From Limnohabitans sp. T6-5 (GTDB lineage Bacteria > Pseudomonadota > Gammaproteobacteria > Burkholderiales > Burkholderiaceae_C), in the NCBI RefSeq assembly GCF_003063315.1, contig NZ_NERV01000001.1, positions 992,001 to 1,056,000 on the forward strand: DNA of 64,000 bases. The letters run 5' to 3'. The position numbers and the translations under genes were made by a program. Below are positions 38,546-46,727 of this stretch, piece after piece. Each line of letters begins with the position of its first letter. Position 1 is the stretch's first letter. The notes beneath the pieces were generated by a model. The model saw nothing but the letters and a program-made list of their open reading frames with translations. It did not search any database and was not told where the DNA came from.

Positions 38546-41500
38546 TCAAACAGATTCGTGCTGCTTGCGGTACAGCGCGTAATACAGCACCGGGATGACC
38601 ACCAGCGTGAGCACGGTGGACACCAAAATGCCAAAAATCAGGGAAATGGCCAGCCCGTTGAAAATCGGGTCGTCCAGAATGAAGAAGGCGCCGATCATGG
38701 CCGCCAGGCCCGTCAGGGCAATCGGCTGGGCGCGCACAGCGGCCGACTGCACCACCGCGTCCTTGAAGGCCATGCCGGTTTTGACCTGCAATTCGATGAA
38801 GTCCACCAGCAAGATGGAGTTGCGCACGATGATCCCGGCCAGCGCGATCATGCCGATCATGCTGGTGGCCGTGAACTGCGACTGCAGCAGCGCATGCCCG
38901 GGCATGACGCCGATGATGGTCAGCGGGATCGGCGCCATGATGACCAGGGGGGTCAAATAGCTCTTGAACTGCGCCACCACCAGCAGGTAAATCAGGATCA
39001 GACCCACGCCATACGCGGCCCCCATGTCACGGAAAGTTTCATAGGTGATTTGCGATTCGCCGTCCCACTTGATGGCGTATTGGCGGTACGGGTCTTGCGG
39101 CTGCGAAATCCAGTATTCGCCCAGTTCACCCATGCCCGGCAAGGCGGCTTCGGCCAAATGCGGACGGATGGCAAACAGGCCATACAGCGGCGAATCGAGC
39201 TGCCCCGCCATGTCGCCAAACACATAGCTCACGGGCATCAGGTCTTTGGTGAACAAGGGTTTGTTGATGACGCCGCGCTCGACCTTGACCAGCTCGGACA
39301 GGGGCACCAGGCGACCGTTCGATGCCCGCAGCGGCAGCGCCAGCAAGCTGTCCAGCCCCACCTGCGAGACCTGGGGCAATTGCAGACGCACCGGCACCGG
39401 CAGCTTCGACTGACCATCGTGCAGATAGGTCGCATCCATGCCAGACAAGGCGCCATACACCGTCTGCGCGATGACGGCCACCGGAATGCCCAGCGACTCG
39501 GCCTGCTGACGGCGCACCGTCAGATGCACGCGGGGCGCGTCTTCCTTGAGCGAGCTGTCCACGCCCACGATGTCGGGCGTCTTGGCAAAAGCCTTGGCGA
39601 TGCGCTGGGCCAATGCCTGGCGACCGGCTTCGTCCGGGCCATAGACCTCGGCCACCAGCGGGCTCATGACGGGCGGGCCGGGGGGCACTTCGACCACTTT
39701 GACGCGGGCGCCGTGGCGCTGGCCTATTTTTTCGAGCGCGGGGCGCAGGCGCTGCGCAATGGCGTGGCTCTTTTCGTGGCGGTGCTTTTTGTCCACCAGA
39801 TTGACCTGCAGATCACCCTGATCAGCATCGGCGCGCAAATAGTATTGGCGCACCAAGCCATTGAACGTGATCGGGCTGGCCGTGCCCGCGTAGCCTTGCA
39901 AATCGCGCACTTCAGGTTGCTGCGACAGGAATGCTCCCATCTCGTGCAAGGCCGACGCGGTGTTCTCCAGCGGGGTGCCTGCAGGCATTTCCAGCACCAC
40001 CTGGAACTCGCTCTTGTTGTCAAAGGGCAGCATCTTGAGGACAACCCCAATCCCCGAAGTTGGCACGAGCGTCAGGCCCACCGACAGCAGCAGCGCCGCC
40101 ACGATGCCCACCAACAGAAACCAGCGCTTGCGGCTGCTCGCCAGGAACGGCGTCAACACTTTGGCAAAAGCGGCTGGCAACTTGCTGGCCAAACCACCAT
40201 GTGCGGCCTGGGCATGCGCTACGCTGTGCGGCTTCATGAGTTTCAGGGCCAGCCAGGGCGTGACGGTGAAGGCAATGCCCAATGACAAGGCCATGCCCAG
40301 ACTGGAGTTGATCGGGATCGGGCTCATGTAAGGACCCATCAAACCGCTCACAAAGGCCATGGGCAGCAAGGCGGCAATCACCGTCAGCGTGGCCAGGATG
40401 GTGGGGCCGCCCACTTCATCGACTGCGGCCGGAATGATGTCTTTGAGCGATTTGCCCGGAAACAGTTGCTGGTGCCGGTGGATGTTTTCCACCACCACAA
40501 TGGCGTCGTCCACCAGAATGCCGATGGAGAAAATCAGTGCAAACAGGCTCACGCGGTTGAGCGTGAAACCCCAGGCCCAGCTGGCAAACAGCGTGGCCGT
40601 CAGCGTCAGGATGACCGCGCCGCCCACGATGACCGCCTCGCGGCGGCCCAGCGCCAGGCCCACCAGCAAGATCACCGAGCCGGTGGCAAACGCCAGTTTC
40701 TGGATCAACTTGTTGGCTTTTTCAGCCGCCGTTTCGCCGTAGTCGCGGGTCACGGTGGCCTGCACGCCAGCCGGGATCACGGTGTTGCGCAGCACATCCA
40801 GCCGCGCCCGTGCGGCCGAGGCCACATCCACAGCGTTTTCGCCGGGCTTTTTGGTCACGGTCAGAGTCACCGCCGGAAACACCTGCCCGGCAGCTGGCCC
40901 GGTTTGCGCCTCTTTGTTGGCATCGCCCTGAGTCTGTCCAGCCGCAGCCCCCGGGGTGTACCAGACATAGCGCTGCGGCATCTGGGCGCCCAAATCCACC
41001 CGCGCCACTTCGCGCAGGTACACCGGTTTGCCCTGGTGCACACCCACCACCAAGCCCGCCACATCGTCTGCCGAGGTCAAAAACTCACCGGTCTCCACCG
41101 TCAGCATCTGGCCGCTGTCGGCTTGCAGCACGGCGCCCGAAGGCATGCCGAAGTTGGCCGCCGCCAGGCTGGCTTTGAGGCTCAGCAAGTCCACACCGCG
41201 CTCACGCAAACGGGTCGGGTCCAGCCAGACTTGCACCGCACGGCCCGGGCCGCCCAAGGTCTGCACCTCGCGGGTGCCTTTGACCTGCTTGAGCTCCATC
41301 TCCAGGGTGCGGGCCACCTGCTCCAGATCGTGCGCCGAATCTCCGTCCTGGCTCCACAGGGTGACACCCAGCACCGGCACATCGTCAATGCCCTTGGGTT
41401 TGACGATGGGCGGCAAAGTGCCCAGCTCACGCGGCAACCAGTCCTGGTTGGCATTGAGCACGTCGTACAGGCGCACCAGCGCTTCGGTGCGCGGCACACC

Positions 41501-41830
41501 CACCTTGAACTGCACCGTGAGCACCGCCACACCCGGGCGGGCCACCGAATACGTGTGCTCAATGCCCGCGATCTGGCTGAGCACCTGCTCGGCCGGCCGG
41601 GCCACCATGTTTTGCACATCCACGCTGCTGGCCCCGGGGAAGGGAATCAGCACATTGGCCATGGTCACATTGATCTGCGGCTCTTCTTCACGCGGCGTGA
41701 CCAGCACGGCAAACAGGCCCAACAGCAGAGCCACAATCGCCAGCAAAGGCGTCAGCGCATTGGACTGAAAGGCTGCGGCCAGGCGGCCTGAAACGCCCAG
41801 TTTTTGTTCGGGGGAGGTGTAGTTGGACAT
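38546..41830 (-). CDS. RND efflux permease (AcrB/HAE1-type)
   Basis: The inner-membrane pump of a tripartite efflux system, driven by protons. The 1094-residue length and twelve-helix two-repeat layout are typical. The RND proton-relay segment IFSIGILVDDAIVVVENIHRH has the paired aspartates, and GLILIYLLVVAQFKSYLTPL and GIIVRNSILLVDFIELQ mark the second half. The start MSNYTSPEQKLGVSG (ATG at 41830) is 7 bp after the fusion-protein gene. The sequence is closest to hydrophobe or general export RND proteins, so the substrate is open. No outer-membrane factor gene is in the cluster. Confidence 0.94.
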   Translation of the reverse strand: MSNYTSPEQKLGVSGRLAAAFQSNALTPLLAIVALLLGLFAVLVTPREEEPQINVTMANVLIPFPGASSVDVQNMVARPAEQVLSQIAGIEHTYSVARPGVAVLTVQFKVGVPRTEALVRLYDVLNANQDWLPRELGTLPPIVKPKGIDDVPVLGVTLWSQDGDSAHDLEQVARTLEMELKQVKGTREVQTLGGPGRAVQVWLDPTRLRERGVDLLSLKASLAAANFGMPSGAVLQADSGQMLTVETGEFLTSADDVAGLVVGVHQGKPVYLREVARVDLGAQMPQRYVWYTPGAAAGQTQGDANKEAQTGPAAGQVFPAVTLTVTKKPGENAVDVASAARARLDVLRNTVIPAGVQATVTRDYGETAAEKANKLIQKLAFATGSVILLVGLALGRREAVIVGGAVILTLTATLFASWAWGFTLNRVSLFALIFSIGILVDDAIVVVENIHRHQQLFPGKSLKDIIPAAVDEVGGPTILATLTVIAALLPMAFVSGLMGPYMSPIPINSSLGMALSLGIAFTVTPWLALKLMKPHSVAHAQAAHGGLASKLPAAFAKVLTPFLASSRKRWFLLVGIVAALLLSVGLTLVPTSGIGVVLKMLPFDNKSEFQVVLEMPAGTPLENTASALHEMGAFLSQQPEVRDLQGYAGTASPITFNGLVRQYYLRADADQGDLQVNLVDKKHRHEKSHAIAQRLRPALEKIGQRHGARVKVVEVPPGPPVMSPLVAEVYGPDEAGRQALAQRIAKAFAKTPDIVGVDSSLKEDAPRVHLTVRRQQAESLGIPVAVIAQTVYGALSGMDATYLHDGQSKLPVPVRLQLPQVSQVGLDSLLALPLRASNGRLVPLSELVKVERGVINKPLFTKDLMPVSYVFGDMAGQLDSPLYGLFAIRPHLAEAALPGMGELGEYWISQPQDPYRQYAIKWDGESQITYETFRDMGAAYGVGLILIYLLVVAQFKSYLTPLVIMAPIPLTIIGVMPGHALLQSQFTATSMIGMIALAGIIVRNSILLVDFIELQVKTGMAFKDAVVQSAAVRAQPIALTGLAAMIGAFFILDDPIFNGLAISLIFGILVSTVLTLVVIPVLYYALYRKQHESV

Positions 41831-41837
41831 GCCCACC

Positions 41838-42941
41838 TCACTTGGCCGCAGGGGCTGCAGGGCTTGCAGACGTCGCCGCCGCTTTGGAGCCCAACAGGCC
41901 CGCCTGCACGGCATTGACCGCCACGGCGTCACCCGCCTTCAGACCTGCCAGCACCTCGATACCGGCTGCGCCATGGTCTTGCCCCACACGCACCGCCTTG
42001 AGGGCAAAGCCCTGGGCCGTGGCCACATACACGCCGGTGATTTCACCGCGCCGCAACACCGCTGCCGCAGGCACCACCATGCGCTGGGTCTGCCCCCCCA
42101 CAAACTTCACACGGGCAGACTGACCGGGAATCATCTGGGCTGCCGCCTGTGCAGGCAAATCAAGTCGCCACGCCAGGGTCTGGCTCACCGGATCGGCCGC
42201 GCCCACCGGCTGGCTGCCCGCAGGCGCCACCCAGGTCATCTGGCCATCGGCACCCGGCACTTGCAGCTGAATTTGCTTGGCGTTTTTGGCCTGTGTGTTC
42301 ATGGATGCGGGCACCTGCACCACCACCCGCAAAGGCTGGGGGGCGTAGACCACCGCCACCGGCTTGCCCGGCACCGCCAGATCACCGGCTTGCGCCAGCG
42401 TTTCCATGACAAAGCCGTCAAACGGTGCGGTCACCTGGGTGAAGGACTGGGCCAAACCGGCCTGGCGGGCACCGGCGCCCGCGCCATCACGGGCGGCCTG
42501 GGCGCCTTTGTATTGGGCAGCGGCCACGTCCAGTGCGGCCTGGCTCACAAAGCCCTTGGCCCGAAGGTCTTGCTGGCGTGCATAGTTGGCTTTGGCATTG
42601 CTCAACTCGGCTTCGGCCTGCGCCACCTGCGCCTGGCTGCGCTGCACGCCGGTCTGGGTGTCGCGGTCATCGATGGTGGCCAGCACCTGCCCGGCCTTGA
42701 CCGAGTCGCCGGCACGCACCAGCAAACGGGCCACACGCCCCGAAGCTTGCGCCGCCACGGTGCTGTAACGCACAGGCTCCACCACCCCATCGATTTCATA
42801 GCCGGTGCTCACCGACTGCGCCCCCATGACCAGAACGGGTACCGCAGGCGCGGCATGCACAGCAGGCACCACACACGCTGCGGTACACAGCACAGCCCGC
42901 AGGCTGAGTGACAGAAAGGGGGGATGAGTGAGCAGGCGCAT
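41838..42941 (-). CDS. RND efflux membrane fusion protein (HlyD type)
   Basis: The periplasmic adaptor for the RND pump. The 367-residue protein has an N-terminal signal (MRLLTHPPFLSLSLRAVLC), the lipoyl-like GRVARLLVRAGDSVKAGQVL, a coiled-coil hairpin (about 95-165), the second lipoyl half VTAPFDGFVMETLAQAGDLA, and a beta-barrel region. An AAGGAG box precedes the ATG at 42941. It heads a five-gene leftward operon, just downstream of a TACCCCATGGGGTA palindrome. Confidence 0.92.
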   Translation of the reverse strand: MRLLTHPPFLSLSLRAVLCTAACVVPAVHAAPAVPVLVMGAQSVSTGYEIDGVVEPVRYSTVAAQASGRVARLLVRAGDSVKAGQVLATIDDRDTQTGVQRSQAQVAQAEAELSNAKANYARQQDLRAKGFVSQAALDVAAAQYKGAQAARDGAGAGARQAGLAQSFTQVTAPFDGFVMETLAQAGDLAVPGKPVAVVYAPQPLRVVVQVPASMNTQAKNAKQIQLQVPGADGQMTWVAPAGSQPVGAADPVSQTLAWRLDLPAQAAAQMIPGQSARVKFVGGQTQRMVVPAAAVLRRGEITGVYVATAQGFALKAVRVGQDHGAAGIEVLAGLKAGDAVAVNAVQAGLLGSKAAATSASPAAPAAK

Positions 42942-42971
42942 GAAAAGTCTCCTTGCGCCCCATTCTACATG

Positions 42972-42990
42972 TACCCCATGGGGTATATAC
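42972..42990 (-). promoter_or_regulatory. TACCCCATGGGGTA palindrome, candidate CsoR-family operator
   Basis: A perfect 14-bp G-tract palindrome lies 31-44 bases upstream of the RND operon start, followed leftward by the candidate -10 TAGAAT. CsoR/CstR/FrmR-type repressors bind sites of this general form (ACCCC-spacer-GGGGT). No such regulator gene is in the window, so the assignment is inference from site shape and position. Confidence 0.45.
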
Positions 42991-43043
42991 CTGACACCAG
43001 CTGTTCACCCCTTTTCAGCACAGTTTTGACAGCGCCGTGCCTT

Positions 43044-43150
43044 GCAGGTCGACGGTCAAAGCCCCCCAACATGCGACCGCATGATCACAACGCTTGCCCT
43101 GGCTCCACCTGTGCTGCAAGGCATGTCGGAGTCTTCGACCACCGACCTAC
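43044..43150. repeat. Partly decayed REP pair
   Basis: GCAGGTCGACGGTCAAAGCC-CCCCAAC (decayed left arm) and GTCGG-AGTC-TTC-GACCA-CCGACCTAC (intact right arm) enclose about 55 bp. They belong to the same REP family, in the 360-bp gap between the RND operon and yqjD. Apart from the upstream palindrome, nothing else was found in that gap. Confidence 0.7.
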
Positions 43151-43301
43151 CAAACACCACGCCCCCTTAGGTCGATGGATGGAGATCATCGGCCATGACC
43201 TTGATGTGACATATCCATAACGGTGTGTCAGGCAACAGACAACCGCGCTTGTAATTTTTAAACTGAACTTTCATTGTTCATTTACTCATGCAAAGGTAGC
43301 C

Positions 43302-43628
43302 ATGTCAGACCCCAAAGTAACTCAAGAAAAAATGTCGGCCGTTGGCGCTGAAATTTCCAGCACAGTCAACGACGTTCTGGATGAGGCACGTCCAGTGCTG
43401 CACCGCATCGCTGATCGCGTCACCGACAGCGCGCAGGAATTGGTCAAGAAAAGCAAAGACGCCGCCTATGAGGCACAAGAAAAAATCGAAAGCGGTGTTC
43501 AAAATGTTCGCGACAACGCAGAACACTACATCCACGATGCACCTCTCAAATCCATCCTGATCGCAGCAGGCACTGGTGCCGCGATGGCGTTGGCCTTGTC
43601 CTGGTTCATGAGTTCCAACAAACGCTGA
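43302..43628 (+). CDS. yqjD: ElaB/YqjD family (DUF883) membrane-anchored protein
   Basis: A 108-residue protein with a long amphipathic, charged helical body (MSAVGAEISSTVNDVLDEA ... YEAQEKIESGVQNVRDNAEH) and one C-terminal membrane helix (ILIAAGTGAAMALALSWFM). The E. coli relative YqjD is known to tether ribosomes to the membrane in stationary phase; that role here is by homology. It overlaps the next gene by one base and starts a three-gene unit. Confidence 0.85.
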   Translation: MSDPKVTQEKMSAVGAEISSTVNDVLDEARPVLHRIADRVTDSAQELVKKSKDAAYEAQEKIESGVQNVRDNAEHYIHDAPLKSILIAAGTGAAMALALSWFMSSNKR

Positions 43629-44011
43629 TGTTCAAGCTGCTGCTCAAACTTCTGGTGTTGCCTCCTGAATTGCTCAAAGTGCATGCACTAGGTTACGCAG
43701 ATTTGGCCAGCCAGGCGTGGGCAGATCACCTGTGCACACTGAAAAACCGTTGGGTGATTTATTCACTCAGCGCATTGAATCTGTTGCTGGCCCTGATATT
43801 TGGAGGCATGGCCTTGTTGCTGTGGAGCACTTTGCCCCTCACCGACTTACCCCATGCCTGGGTCTTGCTGGCGTTGCCACTGACTCTGTTGGTCCTGAGT
43901 GGTCTGTGTTGGGCTTGGGCTCGCAGTCTGCGCACGCGCCCCCTCATGGACGACATCAAATGTCAGATTCAGCTGGACCTTCTGGCCATCCAAAAAGCGC
44001 AAATGTCATGA
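43628..44011 (+). CDS. yqjE: YqjE-like (phage-holin-family) membrane protein
   Basis: A 127-residue protein with two predicted membrane helices (WVIYSLSALNLLLALIFGGMA and HAWVLLALPLTLLVLSGLCW) separated by a short loop. It belongs to the YqjE/DUF1469 group often labelled a phage holin; the context is not phage. Its start overlaps the yqjD stop, and its stop overlaps the next gene (ATGA). Confidence 0.78.
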   Translation: MFKLLLKLLVLPPELLKVHALGYADLASQAWADHLCTLKNRWVIYSLSALNLLLALIFGGMALLLWSTLPLTDLPHAWVLLALPLTLLVLSGLCWAWARSLRTRPLMDDIKCQIQLDLLAIQKAQMS

Positions 44012-44172
44012 GCACCGAATTGACGCCTGCACAGCGCCTGGCCGTGTCGAGGGCCAGACTGGCAGATGCTTTGCGCGACCCGGCGTGGCTGATTTTGCTA
44101 CAGCGCTGGCTCCAGGCCAAAGCAAGGGAATCGTCGACCCGGACACCATCCGGACCCGGTACCGAAAGTTAA
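44008..44172 (+). CDS. YqjK-like small protein
   Basis: A 54-residue basic, helical peptide (MSTELTPAQRLAVSRARLAD) beginning inside the previous gene's stop. Position after yqjD-yqjE and its size match YqjK of enterobacteria. Sequence evidence is thin, because the protein is short. Confidence 0.65.
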   Translation: MSTELTPAQRLAVSRARLADALRDPAWLILLQRWLQAKARESSTRTPSGPGTES

Positions 44173-44249
44173 CACCGTGAACAACAAAGCAATTTGATGA
44201 ACACCCGATTTCGACACAGGCATTTCGCCTATTTTTTGGAGAAAGACAA

Positions 44250-45386
44250 ATGAAACGCTTGATTTTCACCCCACGGCCAGTACTTTTGGTAATGACTGTT
44301 CTGGCCAGTGCCTTGGCACATGCGCAATACGACACCCCCAACAACGGGGTGTATATCGGCATTGGCGCGGGCGAATCCAAAGCCAACTTTGACATGCGAA
44401 GAACCGATCCGGACCTGAACTCCAGAAACTTCGCTCAAGACCGCAGAGGTGCACACTACAAAGCCTTTGTCGGTTTTCCGTTGAGCCCGTTCTGGGCGAT
44501 CGAAACCGGGTACTTTGATCTGGGTCGTTTTGGCTACAGCGGCGCACAGTCTGACATCCCCTGGGCACAATCCCGTAGCAGAGGCCTGAACCTGGATTTG
44601 GTGGGCACACTGCCCATTACTGACCGCTGGTCTTTGCTCGGTCGTGTGGGCGCAGCCTATGCAGAAACCAAAGAAAATTACAGCGGCATTGCTTCACAAA
44701 CCACGCGCGATACCAATTACAAATTTGGTTTTGGTACGGAATACGCATTCACCCCTGCTGTAACCATGCGGCTGGAAGGCGAACGCTACCGCATCAACAA
44801 AATCATGGGCAACCGATCTGATGTGGATGTGGTCTCGCTGTCCCTGATTTACCGCTTTGGCGGATCAACCCCCACAACCAAAACAGCGTACACGCCTTAT
44901 GTGCCCCCAGAGCCCGCCCCCATGGTGGCACAAGCCCCTGTGGTAGCGCCAGAGCCGCCTCCCCCTGCACCAGCGCCTCCTCCACCCAAGCCTTGGGTCA
45001 AAGTGAAGCTGGAAGCCGACTCGCTGTTTGGCTTTGATCAGGACAGCTTGCAAGCCGACGGCAAAAAATCTCTGGACAAACTGTTGGATGAGCTGAAAAG
45101 CGTCAATCTCGAGATGCTCCAGATCACGGGACACAGCGACCGTTTGGGCAGTAAGGCGTACAACACCAAACTGTCCACACGCCGTGCCGAGGCCGTGCAG
45201 AACTACTTGGTGCAAATCGGTGGCATTCCTGCCAGCAAAGTCACTGCAACGGGTGTAGGTTCCAGCCAACCCGAAACCAAGCCCGGCGAGTGCAAAGGCA
45301 ACAAGCCTACTCAGGCCCTGATCACCTGCCTGCGTATTGACCGTCGTGTAGTCGTGGAAGTCACAGGTTCACAACAACAACCCTGA
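44250..45386 (+). CDS. OmpA family outer-membrane protein
   Basis: A 378-residue precursor with a signal peptide ending ALAHAQ. The beta-barrel domain (about 30-205) ends in the aromatic-rich LSLIYRFGG, followed by a Pro/Ala-rich hinge (YVPPEPAPMVAQAPVVAPEP) and a peptidoglycan-binding OmpA C-domain. That domain includes FGFDQDSLQADGKKSL, TGHSDRLGSKAYNTKLSTRR and a two-cysteine loop near the end. A GGAG box precedes the ATG at 44250. It ends in a strong terminator. Confidence 0.93.
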   Translation: MKRLIFTPRPVLLVMTVLASALAHAQYDTPNNGVYIGIGAGESKANFDMRRTDPDLNSRNFAQDRRGAHYKAFVGFPLSPFWAIETGYFDLGRFGYSGAQSDIPWAQSRSRGLNLDLVGTLPITDRWSLLGRVGAAYAETKENYSGIASQTTRDTNYKFGFGTEYAFTPAVTMRLEGERYRINKIMGNRSDVDVVSLSLIYRFGGSTPTTKTAYTPYVPPEPAPMVAQAPVVAPEPPPPAPAPPPPKPWVKVKLEADSLFGFDQDSLQADGKKSLDKLLDELKSVNLEMLQITGHSDRLGSKAYNTKLSTRRAEAVQNYLVQIGGIPASKVTATGVGSSQPETKPGECKGNKPTQALITCLRIDRRVVVEVTGSQQQP

Positions 45387-45397
45387 GCGTTCATGAA

Positions 45398-45429
45398 AAA
45401 GCCTGCACCTTGTCAAAGGTGCAGGCTTT
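45398..45429. terminator. Bidirectional terminator after the OmpA gene
   Basis: A 14-bp perfect stem (AAAGCCTGCACCTT / AAGGTGCAGGCTTT, 4-nt loop) with A-run before and T-run after. It can serve both the OmpA gene (plus) and the small membrane gene ending at 45473 (minus). Confidence 0.92.
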
Positions 45430-45472
45430 TCTATGGGAACTGCCGTTTGTTGAAGGCCCTGATGGCAACTTG

Positions 45473-45619
45473 TTAAAGGCGTCTGCCCTGTATCACACGC
45501 ACCAAAATCACCACCACGGCGATGACCAGAAGAATGTGGATGAACCCGCCCATGGTGTAGGACGATACCAAGCCCACGAGCCACAGCACCAGCAAAATAA
45601 CCGCAATTGTTTCAAGCAT
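45473..45619 (-). CDS. Lmo0937-family tiny membrane protein
   Basis: A 48-residue, two-helix peptide: MLETIAVILLVLWLVGLVSS and a second hydrophobic stretch FIHILLVIAVVVILVRVIQG with a basic tail. This is the common lmo0937 family, often stress-induced. It lies 9 bp after the glycine-zipper lipoprotein gene on the same strand. It is below the usual ORF-calling length, but the fit to the family is good. Confidence 0.8.
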   Translation of the reverse strand: MLETIAVILLVLWLVGLVSSYTMGGFIHILLVIAVVVILVRVIQGRRL

Positions 45620-45628
45620 GGTGACAGC

Positions 45629-45871
45629 TCACTTCTTGGGTTTTGCTTTGGATTTGTCAACTTCATGACCAATCACGCCGCCCACCGCAGCGCCGCCGAC
45701 TGTACCCGCCGTGCTGCCTCCGGTCAGGATCGAGCCACCAATGCCCCCTACGCCAGCACCAATGGCCGTGCTTTTTTCCTGTTGCGTCATGCCAGCACAT
45801 GCGGACAGGCCCATGGACGCCATGGCCAGCGCCACAGCGCCCATGTTTCTTGGGGTGTATTTCTTGAACAT
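45629..45871 (-). CDS. Glycine-zipper small lipoprotein (OsmB-like)
   Basis: An 80-residue lipoprotein precursor with lipobox MGLSAC about residue 25. The glycine-zipper membrane segment (GAGVGGIGGSILTGGSTAG) reads through the second half, with a basic C-terminus KSKAKPKK. OsmB-type and 17-kDa antigen-type proteins have this pattern. It is followed directly by the lmo0937 gene. Confidence 0.82.
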   Translation of the reverse strand: MFKKYTPRNMGAVALAMASMGLSACAGMTQQEKSTAIGAGVGGIGGSILTGGSTAGTVGGAAVGGVIGHEVDKSKAKPKK

Positions 45872-46017
45872 TGCAGAACTCCTTTTGTCGACATGTGGGA
45901 TGGCTTGGCCCCTGTCAGCACGGATTCAGTGCAAACAGACCAAGTCAGTTCAGCATAGAAACTCGAGGGGCCCATGTCTGTGAATTGGTTCACGTTGGCC
46001 TCTTCAAAGTGAACAAA

Positions 46018-46066
46018 TAGGTCGCGCAGGCAAAGCCGCAAACGTCGCACTCGTCGAGTGCCCAAC
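46018..46066. repeat. Decayed REP pair between glycine-zipper gene and ssb
   Basis: ATAGGTCGC-GCAGGCAAAGCCGC and the inverted GTCGC-ACTCGTCGAGTGCCCAAC resemble the intact REP arms with two or three changes each. The rest of the 300-bp gap (45872-46170) holds only the ssb terminator. Confidence 0.45.
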
Positions 46067-46115
46067 AGAGAAACTTCAACAAAGGGTGCGATTCATGCGA
46101 TCGCCCATCGCCCAT

Positions 46116-46138
46116 AAAAAAACGCACCCGAAGGTGCG
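46116..46138 (-). terminator. ssb terminator with TTCG tetraloop
   Basis: On the minus strand CGCACC-TTCG-GGTGCG is followed by TTTTTTTA. The UUCG tetraloop on a GC stem plus U-run is a textbook rho-independent terminator, 33 bp past the ssb stop. Confidence 0.92.
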
Positions 46139-46170
46139 CCAGATTCTGAATGGACTTGATCAAGTCAGAT

Positions 46171-46671
46171 TCAAAACGGGATGTCGTCATCCATGTCGTC
46201 AAAGCTGCTGGCCGCTGGCTTGGGCGCAGGCGCCGGACGCTGTGCGGGAGCTGCGGCTGGGCGAGCGGCCGGGGCCGACTGCCGTGGGGCATAACCGCCG
46301 CCACCACCGCCGTCTTCTGCGGGGCCACCCATGCCCTGGCGGCTGCCCAGCATCTGCATGCTGTCAGCACGGATGTCGGTGGCGTACTTTTCGACGCCGT
46401 TTTTGTCGGTGTATTTACGGGTGCGCAAGCTGCCCTCGACATACACTTGGCTGCCCTTGCGCAAGTACTGGCCTGCGATTTCGGCCAATTTGGCAAAAAA
46501 GCTGATGCTGTGCCACTCTGTGGCCTCGCGCATTTCACCCGTGGCCTTGTCCTTGTAACGGTCGGTGGTGGCCACACGGATGCTGGTGACCGCATCGCCA
46601 GAAGGCAAATAACGGGTTTCTGGGTCGGCCCCCAAATTGCCGACGATGATGACTTTGTTGACAGATGCCAT
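46171..46671 (-). CDS. ssb: Single-stranded DNA-binding protein
   Basis: The replication and repair SSB. The 166 residues have the N-terminal OB-fold ([36 protein letters not shown]), a Gly/Pro/Ala/Arg-rich linker (about 112-155) and the conserved acidic tip DDMDDDIPF that binds partner proteins. It is next to an MFS gene and the divergent uvrA, a common arrangement. No clear LexA box was seen. Confidence 0.97.
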   Translation of the reverse strand: MASVNKVIIVGNLGADPETRYLPSGDAVTSIRVATTDRYKDKATGEMREATEWHSISFFAKLAEIAGQYLRKGSQVYVEGSLRTRKYTDKNGVEKYATDIRADSMQMLGSRQGMGGPAEDGGGGGGYAPRQSAPAARPAAAPAQRPAPAPKPAASSFDDMDDDIPF

Positions 46672-46727
46672 GAAAACTCCTCGATGATGTTCGAATTATG
46701 CGGCCTTTAATTGGCCTTTGACTCGGC

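Noticed and set aside
38546-41830. Heavy-metal CusA/CzcA pump
   Set aside because: The sequence lacks clear methionine or metal-relay features that I could identify, and the layout fits general HAE1-type pumps; substrate left open.
43628-44011. Phage holin / prophage remnant
   Set aside because: YqjE-type proteins are often labelled holin, but neighbours are yqjD, yqjK and an OmpA gene, with no phage genes.
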